Positions 58,804-64,000 of a DNA stretch of 64,000 nt are shown here, piece by piece (within the stretch, counting starts at the first letter, position 1; every line of letters begins with the position of its first letter). A program made the position numbers and the translations under genes. Source of the DNA: DATDAH01 sp963823495 (lineage in GTDB: Bacteria > Actinomycetota > Acidimicrobiia > Acidimicrobiales > DATDAH01); the NCBI GenBank assembly GCA_963823495.1, contig CAWGLV010000001.1:558001-622000 (forward strand), in the 5' to 3' direction. The notes under the pieces were generated by a model. The model was not told the origin of the DNA, ran no database searches, and saw nothing but the letters and a program-made list of their open reading frames with translations.

Positions 58804-60996
58804 GTGACGGCACTTCACCGGGAACTGGGGCTCACCGACGCCGAGGCGACGGACATCGAAGCGATCCTCGGCCGGGCGCCGAACCATCTCGAACTGGCGA
58901 TGTACGCCGTGATGTGGTCCGAGCATTGCTCCTACAAGTCCTCGCGGATCCACCTGAAGCGACTCCCGACGGAGGGTGAGGCCGTGCTGGTCGGCCCGGG
59001 GGAGAACGCCGGGGTCCTCGATGTCGGTGACGGCATAGCGGTGGCCATCCGCATCGAGTCCCACAACCACCCGTCGGCCATCGAGCCCTACCAGGGCGCG
59101 GCCACCGGGGCCGGAGGGATCCTGCGCGACATCTTCACCATGGGTGCCCGTCCCATCGCCTTGATGGACCCGCTGCGCTTCGGTCCGCTCGACGACGCCC
59201 GCAGCCGGTGGATCGCCGAGGGCGTCGTGGCGGGCATCTCGGGCTACGGCAACTCGGTGGGTGTCCCGACGGTGGGCGGCGAGGTGGTCTTCGACGAGAC
59301 CTACCGGGGCAACCCGCTGGTCAACGTCCTCTGCCTCGGAGTGATGCCGACGGACCGCCTCGTGCTCGGGCAGGCCTCTGGTGAGGGCAACCTCGCGGTC
59401 CTCCTGGGTTCCTCCACCGGCCGGGACGGCATCGGCGGGGTGAGCGTCCTGGCCTCTTCAGGGTTCAGCGAGGAGACCGACGCCGACAAGCGGCCGTCGG
59501 TCCAGGTCGGGGACCCCTTCGAGGAGAAACGCCTCATCGAGGCCTGTCTGACGCTCCTGGACGCCGGCCTCGTGGTGGGCATCCAGGACTTCGGGGGCGC
59601 GGGCCTGACCTGTGCCACCAGCGAGACGGCATCCCGGGCGGGCATGGGGATGGACGTGGACGTCACCGCCGTTCGCCGTCGGGAGCCCGGCATGGAGCCC
59701 TTCGAGGTGATGACCTCGGAGTCCCAGGAGCGGATGCTGGCCATCGTCGAGCCCGGTGACCTCGACGAGGTGCTGGCCATCTGCACCCGGTGGGAGGTCG
59801 CCGCCGACGTCGTGGGCCGGGTCACCACCGGTGGGCGCCTCCGCATCCTCGACGGTTGGGACGGCGAGGTCCTGGCCGACGTGCCCGCGTCCTCGTTGCA
59901 CGATGCCGCCCCGCTCTATGACCGACCTCAGGAGCGTCCGCCGCGACCCGCCGACCACGACGCCGACGTCGATGCCCGGCCGGAGGACTGTGGGGCCGAC
60001 CTGCTCGGCCTCCTGACCGACACCGCCTGGGTCTACGAGCAGTACGACCACCAGCTGTTCCTCAACACCGTCGTCGGCCCGGGCGACGACGCCACGGTCC
60101 TGCGCCTGAAGCACCCGACGACCGGCGAGGACACCGGCCGGGGTCTCGCCCTCACCACCGACGGCAACCACCGTTGGTGCGCTCTCGACGCCCGCCTGGG
60201 CACGGCGTCGGTCGTGGCCGAGGCCGTCCTCAACCTGGCCTGCGTCGGGGCCCGACCCCTGGCCCTGGTCAACTGCCTCAACTTCGGTGACCCCGAGCAC
60301 CCCGTGGTCATGGCCCAGTTGTCCGATGCCGTGGACGGCATGAGCGAGGCCTGCTCGGCCTTCGGGGTGCCGGTCGTGGGGGGCAACGTCAGCCTCTACA
60401 ACGCCTCCGAGGGCACCGACATCGACCCCACTCCCGTGGTCGGGCTCCTCGGCCTGGTCGACGACCTCGGCGCCGTGCCCCCTGGCGCGGGCCTGGTCGA
60501 CGGACACCACCTGCTGCTGATCGGGCCGGAACCGGGCGGTCTCGGGGGTTCGGAGTGGGCCCGGGCCACGGGCCGGCCCCGTCAGGGCGACCTGCCGGCG
60601 CTGGACCTCCGCCTCCACTCCTCGGTGGCCGAGGTGGTCCGCGGCCTGGTGGCCGACCGGGTGGTCGGTGGGGTGCACGACGTGGCCTCGGGCGGGCTCG
60701 CCCTCACGCTGGCCGAGATGGCCGTCGGCTCCGGCGTGGGCTTCACCGTCGCCGGCGTGGCCGACCACCGGACCCTCTTCTCCGAGTCGCCCTCCCGGGT
60801 GGTGGTGAGCGTCGTCGCGGACCTGGAGGCCGAGGTGCTGGCCCGGGCCGAGGCCGCCGGGGTCCCGGTTCGTTCCTTGGGGACCGCGGGCGGCGACCGT
60901 CTGCTGGTCGCGGGCCTCGTCGACGTCGGCCTCGCCGAGGCCACCACCACCTGGCGCAACCGGCTGCCCGACGCCCTCGACGCCGTCGCCCGCTGA
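58804..60996 (+). CDS. purL: FGAM synthase subunit PurL
   Basis: PurL converts FGAR to FGAM with ATP and ammonia from PurQ. The 730-residue small-type PurL has ELAMYAVMWSEHCSYKSSRI, IRIESHNHPSAIEPYQGAATG in its first AIRS-like half, GIQDFGGAGLTCATSE and the second half with VGGNVSLYN and GVHDVASGGLALTLAE. Start GTG 58804 is chosen because a TACCGT -10 box (58791-58796) ends seven bases before it and homology starts at once (ELGLTDAEATDIEAILGR). The frame is open far upstream over the opposite-strand gene, which is a shadow. Confidence 0.95.
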   Translation: MTALHRELGLTDAEATDIEAILGRAPNHLELAMYAVMWSEHCSYKSSRIHLKRLPTEGEAVLVGPGENAGVLDVGDGIAVAIRIESHNHPSAIEPYQGAATGAGGILRDIFTMGARPIALMDPLRFGPLDDARSRWIAEGVVAGISGYGNSVGVPTVGGEVVFDETYRGNPLVNVLCLGVMPTDRLVLGQASGEGNLAVLLGSSTGRDGIGGVSVLASSGFSEETDADKRPSVQVGDPFEEKRLIEACLTLLDAGLVVGIQDFGGAGLTCATSETASRAGMGMDVDVTAVRRREPGMEPFEVMTSESQERMLAIVEPGDLDEVLAICTRWEVAADVVGRVTTGGRLRILDGWDGEVLADVPASSLHDAAPLYDRPQERPPRPADHDADVDARPEDCGADLLGLLTDTAWVYEQYDHQLFLNTVVGPGDDATVLRLKHPTTGEDTGRGLALTTDGNHRWCALDARLGTASVVAEAVLNLACVGARPLALVNCLNFGDPEHPVVMAQLSDAVDGMSEACSAFGVPVVGGNVSLYNASEGTDIDPTPVVGLLGLVDDLGAVPPGAGLVDGHHLLLIGPEPGGLGGSEWARATGRPRQGDLPALDLRLHSSVAEVVRGLVADRVVGGVHDVASGGLALTLAEMAVGSGVGFTVAGVADHRTLFSESPSRVVVSVVADLEAEVLARAEAAGVPVRSLGTAGGDRLLVAGLVDVGLAEATTTWRNRLPDALDAVAR

Positions 60997-61089
60997 CCCC
61001 CTCGAACCGAGGGGTGCGAGAACGGTGATCCACCCGGATCGGGACGTCTGACCCTGACCGCCGGGCGGTCGATCGGCGTGTATTGCGTG

Positions 61090-61278
61090 ATGCCGAACGC
61101 CGCGCCCGCTGCCGCCGACGAGGGGGAGTCGGGCAACCCCCGGCTGGCCCTGCTGCTGTCGGCGGCCATGTTCGTGCTGCCCGCGACGGGACTCCTCGGC
61201 CCGGCCAACTCCTTCCGGATGAAACGCCGGCCCGACGTGACGCCGATGGCCGACATCGGCGCCGCCGCCTTCGGCTGA
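61090..61278 (+). CDS. Possible small membrane protein in the purL-purF gap
   Basis: The 330-bp gap between purL and purF holds one modest frame of 62 residues with a single hydrophobic segment (LALLLSAAMFVLPATGLLG) and a short basic and Pro-rich end. The hydrophobic part vaguely resembles the first helix of drug-efflux MFS proteins, so it may be a remnant. No Shine-Dalgarno or -10 box is convincing. Nothing else is visible in the gap apart from the purF -10 box. Confidence 0.25.
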   Translation: MPNAAPAAADEGESGNPRLALLLSAAMFVLPATGLLGPANSFRMKRRPDVTPMADIGAAAFG

Positions 61279-61312
61279 TTCCTGCATGCCCGGCGCCTGC
61301 TCGCCGCGTCGA

Positions 61313-61318
61313 TAGGCT
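61313..61318 (+). promoter_or_regulatory. -10 box of purF, probably leaderless
   Basis: TAGGCT ends eight bases before the ATG at 61327, the same arrangement as at clpB and the cyclase gene. No Shine-Dalgarno is present. Confidence 0.5.
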
Positions 61319-61326
61319 CCCGGGCG

Positions 61327-62886
61327 ATGACGCCTCCTGCCGACGTGACCGTCGAGGAGGCCGCGGTGGATCCTCCGGACGACGGCAAGAAGGAGGCCTG
61401 CGGCGTCGTCGGGGTGTATGCCCCGGGCCAACCGGTCTCCCACCTGCTGTACCTCGGCCTGTACGCGCTGCAGCACCGGGGCCAGGAGTCCGCCGGGATG
61501 GCGGTCTCCAGCGGGGACCACATCATGGCGGTGAAGGACATGGGCCTGGTGGCCACCGTGTTCGACGATCGGACGCTGCAGTCCCTGCCCGGCCACCTGG
61601 GCATCGGCCACACCCGCTACTCCACGACCGGATCGTCGAGTTGGCGCAACGCCCAGCCGGTGTTCCGGGACGCGCCGGCCGGTCAGTTCGCCCTGGGCCA
61701 CAACGGCAACCTGGTGAACACCGCGGAGCTGGCCGAGGTGGCGGGGATGTTGCCGGGCATGGTCAGCAGCGACAGCGACCTGGTGGCCGAGATGATCCAA
61801 CGGGAGCTCCCCGCCTCCAGCGACGAGACCAGCGACGGACGGGCGCTCGAGCGGGCGCTGCTCAAGGTCCTGCCCCGTCTCGAGGGCGCCTTCTCGATGG
61901 TGGCCATGGACGAGGCCCGGGTCATCGGGGTGCGCGACCCCAACGGCTTCCGGCCGCTGTGCCTGGGCCGGCTCGAGTCGGGTTGGGTTCTGGCTTCGGA
62001 GTCACCGGCCCTCGACGTCGTCGGGGCCCACTTCGTGCGAGAGCTGGACCCGGGGGAGATGGTCGTCATCGACGCCACCGGCGTTCGCTCGATGAAGCCC
62101 TTCGAGGGCGACCGGCTGAACCCGACGCTGTGTCTGTTCGAGTTCGTCTACTTCGCCCGCCCCGACACGCGCCTGTACGGCCAGAGCGTGCACGCCGCCC
62201 GGGTGCGGATGGGCGAACAGCTGGCGGCCCAGGCCCCCGTCGAAGTGGACCTGGTGATGGGGGTGCCCGAGTCCGGTCTGCCCGCGGCCGAGGGCTACTC
62301 CCACTACAGCGGCATCCCCTACGGCCAGGGCCTGGTCAAGAACCGGTACATCGGTCGGACCTTCATCGCCCCCAGCCAGGAGATGCGGGCGCTGGGCGTG
62401 CGCATGAAGCTGAACCCGCTGCGTGACGCCATCGCGGGCAAGCGCCTGGTGGTGGTCGACGACTCGATCGTGCGGGGCACCACGACCCGGGCCATGGTCA
62501 AGATGCTGCGCGAGGCCGGGGCCACCGAGGTCCATCTCCGGGTCTCCTCGCCGCCCTACCGCTGGCCCTGCTTCTACGGCATGGACACGGGCAGCCGGGG
62601 CGAACTGCTGGCGGCCAACCTCAGCGTGGCCGAGATCCAGGAGTACCTCGGGGTGGACACGCTGGCCTACCTCGAGCTGGATCGCCTGGTGGCGGCCACG
62701 GGGACCGTCGGCGCCGGGTTCTGCAACGCCTGCCTCACCGGCGACTACCCGGTCGCCATCCCCGCGAACCTGCACAAGGGTGTGCTCGAAGGGGCCGACG
62801 CCGGTGGCGAGACCCCGGTCGCCTCGCCTCGCCTGCCCACCGCCGAGGACCAGCGACTGCCCGCCGACCTCGCCCGCGAGGAGTAG
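61327..62886 (+). CDS. purF: Amidophosphoribosyltransferase
   Basis: PurF makes phosphoribosylamine from PRPP and glutamine, the first committed step of purine synthesis. The 519-residue precursor has a propeptide ending KKEA before Cys25 (CGVVGVYAP), which becomes the N-terminal nucleophile. LQHRGQESAGMAV, GHTRYSTTG and HNGNLVN mark the glutaminase domain, VVVDDSIVRGTTTR the PRPP site, and CFYGMD and CNACLTGDYP the 4Fe-4S ligands, so it is the oxygen-sensitive Fe-S type. purM follows seven bases after its stop. Confidence 0.97.
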   Translation: MTPPADVTVEEAAVDPPDDGKKEACGVVGVYAPGQPVSHLLYLGLYALQHRGQESAGMAVSSGDHIMAVKDMGLVATVFDDRTLQSLPGHLGIGHTRYSTTGSSSWRNAQPVFRDAPAGQFALGHNGNLVNTAELAEVAGMLPGMVSSDSDLVAEMIQRELPASSDETSDGRALERALLKVLPRLEGAFSMVAMDEARVIGVRDPNGFRPLCLGRLESGWVLASESPALDVVGAHFVRELDPGEMVVIDATGVRSMKPFEGDRLNPTLCLFEFVYFARPDTRLYGQSVHAARVRMGEQLAAQAPVEVDLVMGVPESGLPAAEGYSHYSGIPYGQGLVKNRYIGRTFIAPSQEMRALGVRMKLNPLRDAIAGKRLVVVDDSIVRGTTTRAMVKMLREAGATEVHLRVSSPPYRWPCFYGMDTGSRGELLAANLSVAEIQEYLGVDTLAYLELDRLVAATGTVGAGFCNACLTGDYPVAIPANLHKGVLEGADAGGETPVASPRLPTAEDQRLPADLAREE

Positions 62887-62893
62887 GTCCTTC

Positions 62894-63877
62894 TTGGGCG
62901 AGAGCTACGCGGCCGCAGGGGTCGACATCGACGCGGGAGAGGAAGCGGTCCGCCGCATCGGGCCCGCCGTCCGCTCCACCTTCACCGAATCGGTCCTGAC
63001 CGACGTCGGGGGCTTCGGTGCCCCCTTCGCCCTCGATACCTCCAGGTTCACCCAGCCGGTCTTGGTCTCCTCCACCGACGGCGTGGGCACCAAGCTGCTG
63101 GTGGCCGAGGCGACCGGCCGCTACGACACCATCGGCATCGACCTGGTGGCCATGGTGGTGGACGACCTGGTGTGCCAGGGGGCCGAGCCCCTGTTCCTGC
63201 TCGACTACCTCGCCGTCGGTGCTCTCGACCCCGATGTCGTCGAGCAGGTGGTGGGCGGTATCGCCGAGGGCTGCCGTCAGGCCGGCTGTGCCCTCATAGG
63301 CGGCGAGATGGCCGAGCACCCCGGGGCCATGGACCCCGACCGGATCGACGTGGCCGGCTTCGCGGTCGGGGTGGTCGAGCGGGATCGCCTCATCACCGGC
63401 GACCAGGCCCGCCCCGGTGACCTCTTGATCGGCCTGCCCTCGCCCGGCCTGCGCAGCAACGGCTACTCCCTGGCCCGGAGGGTCCTGTTGGAGGTGGGCG
63501 GCCTGTCGCTGGACGAGGTGGCCGACGACCTGCTGCTGCCCTCGGTCATCTACGCCCCGGCCGTGGTCGACGTCCTCGCCGAGGTCGACGTGCGGGGCGT
63601 GGCCCACATCACCGGTGGCGGCATCCCGGGCAACCTGCCCCGGGCCCTGCCCGACGACGTCGGTCACCGGCTGGACCCCACGACCTGGGACGTGCCCCCG
63701 ATCTTCGGCCGCATCCAGGACCTCGGTGGTGTGAGCGACGAGGAGATGGCCAAGGTGTTCAACCTGGGCATCGGGATGGTCCTGGTGGTGGCCCCGTCCG
63801 ACGCGGAGCGCACGGTCGCCCTCCTGGCCGAACGGGGCCATTCCGCCCGGGCCATCGGCGAGGTCACGACGGGGTGA
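62894..63877 (+). CDS. purM: AIR synthetase
   Basis: PurM closes the imidazole ring by converting FGAM to AIR. The 327-residue protein has YAAAGVDIDAGEEAV, VSSTDGVGTKLLVA, CQGAEPLFLLDYLAVG, IGGEMAEHPGAM, SPGLRSNGYSLAR and AHITGGGIPGNLPRALP. The best start is TTG 62894, a weak codon that may reduce expression relative to purF. pyrE overlaps its stop by four bases (GTGA). Confidence 0.95.
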   Translation: MGESYAAAGVDIDAGEEAVRRIGPAVRSTFTESVLTDVGGFGAPFALDTSRFTQPVLVSSTDGVGTKLLVAEATGRYDTIGIDLVAMVVDDLVCQGAEPLFLLDYLAVGALDPDVVEQVVGGIAEGCRQAGCALIGGEMAEHPGAMDPDRIDVAGFAVGVVERDRLITGDQARPGDLLIGLPSPGLRSNGYSLARRVLLEVGGLSLDEVADDLLLPSVIYAPAVVDVLAEVDVRGVAHITGGGIPGNLPRALPDDVGHRLDPTTWDVPPIFGRIQDLGGVSDEEMAKVFNLGIGMVLVVAPSDAERTVALLAERGHSARAIGEVTTG

Positions 63878-64000
63878 GCGACGCCAAGGCCCGGCTCGTC
63901 CAGCACCTCCTGGAGCACTCGGTGCGCCGCGGGGACTTCACGCTGAAGTCGGGCAAGCAGAGCAGCTGGTTCCTGGACGCCAAGCAGACCTGCTGTCGCG
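63874..64000 (+). CDS. pyrE: Orotate phosphoribosyltransferase, N-terminal part (3' end outside window)
   Basis: The last 127 bases encode 42 codons of a PyrE-type protein: RLVQHLLEHSVRRGDFTLKS followed by GKQSSWFLDAKQT, the typical N-terminus in which GdFtLkSG-x-S-x-xFlDaK lines the orotate pocket. PyrE adds PRPP to orotate in pyrimidine synthesis. The GTG start overlaps the purM stop by four bases, so a pyrimidine gene is translationally coupled to a purine gene here. Confidence 0.85.
   Translation, partial: MSDAKARLVQHLLEHSVRRGDFTLKSGKQSSWFLDAKQTCCR

Overview
The window is very GC-rich and densely coding on both strands. It looks like a chromosome segment of a high-GC actinobacterium, most likely of class Acidimicrobiia; this is an inference from gene content, not a computed placement. 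Pointers are the HspR-type heat-shock operon with HAIR boxes, a GlnR-like box at amt-glnK, an F420-type LLM oxidoreductase, an EtfD-like membrane Fe-S protein, DUF2510 and DM13 proteins, a DUF4395/thioredoxin pair, and many TANNNT -10 boxes placed so close to start codons that the mRNAs are probably leaderless.

Layout. 1-5.2 kb: end of a class A penicillin-binding protein, a small zinc-ribbon protein, panB, a DUF192 lipoprotein, then rpsF-ssb-rpsR-rplI. 5.4-8.1 kb: replicative helicase dnaB interrupted by a 434-residue LAGLIDADG intein. 8.1-19 kb: single genes and short operons (UPF0104 membrane protein, alpha/beta hydrolase, VOC protein, DMT transporter, DUF4395-thioredoxin, LLM oxidoreductase, hotdog thioesterase, sulfatase, DM13 and DUF2510 membrane proteins). 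19.2-28.2 kb: a surface-polysaccharide or glycolipid locus with a DegT aminotransferase, a flippase, a sulfotransferase/FkbH chimera, two NodB-like proteins, a FemAB/GNAT-like protein, a UDP-sulfoquinovose-synthase-like protein and a sugar formyltransferase-like protein. Several of these are frame-broken or truncated. A tRNA-Gly(CCC) lies just outside it. 28.4-36.7 kb: DJ-1-like protein, degenerate receiver, EtfD-like oxidoreductase, amt-glnK, aldehyde dehydrogenase, ACT protein and class III cyclase. 36.8-46.7 kb: arylsulfotransferase-like lipoprotein, gpmA, dnaK-grpE-dnaJ-hspR, yaaA and clpB. 46.8-50.7 kb: four Tad/Flp-type pilus or pseudopilin genes. 50.7-64 kb: purA, purD, purB, purC, purS, purQ, purL, purF, purM and the start of pyrE, with two unrelated genes on the opposite strand.

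How genes work together. HspR, encoded at the end of the dnaK operon, has recognisable HAIR operators at both the dnaK and clpB promoters, so this region holds a self-contained heat-shock circuit. The purine block covers most steps from PRPP to IMP and on to AMP. The polysaccharide locus combines amino-sugar, formyl-, sulfo- and deacetylation chemistry but has no glycosyltransferase or polymerase in view.

Most notable observations: two copies of a 37-bp hairpin, each between convergent genes, whose outer stems differ by compensatory changes; an in-frame fusion of a truncated sulfotransferase to an FkbH C-terminal domain; a Flp-type pilin extended by a threonine-rich stalk and an Ig-like domain; a zinc-finger protein with 27-residue FEP repeats; and single-base frame breaks in dnaK, the SQD1-like gene and the DegT gene, which may be assembly errors or real decay. 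All calls come from reading the sequence; no database search was run.
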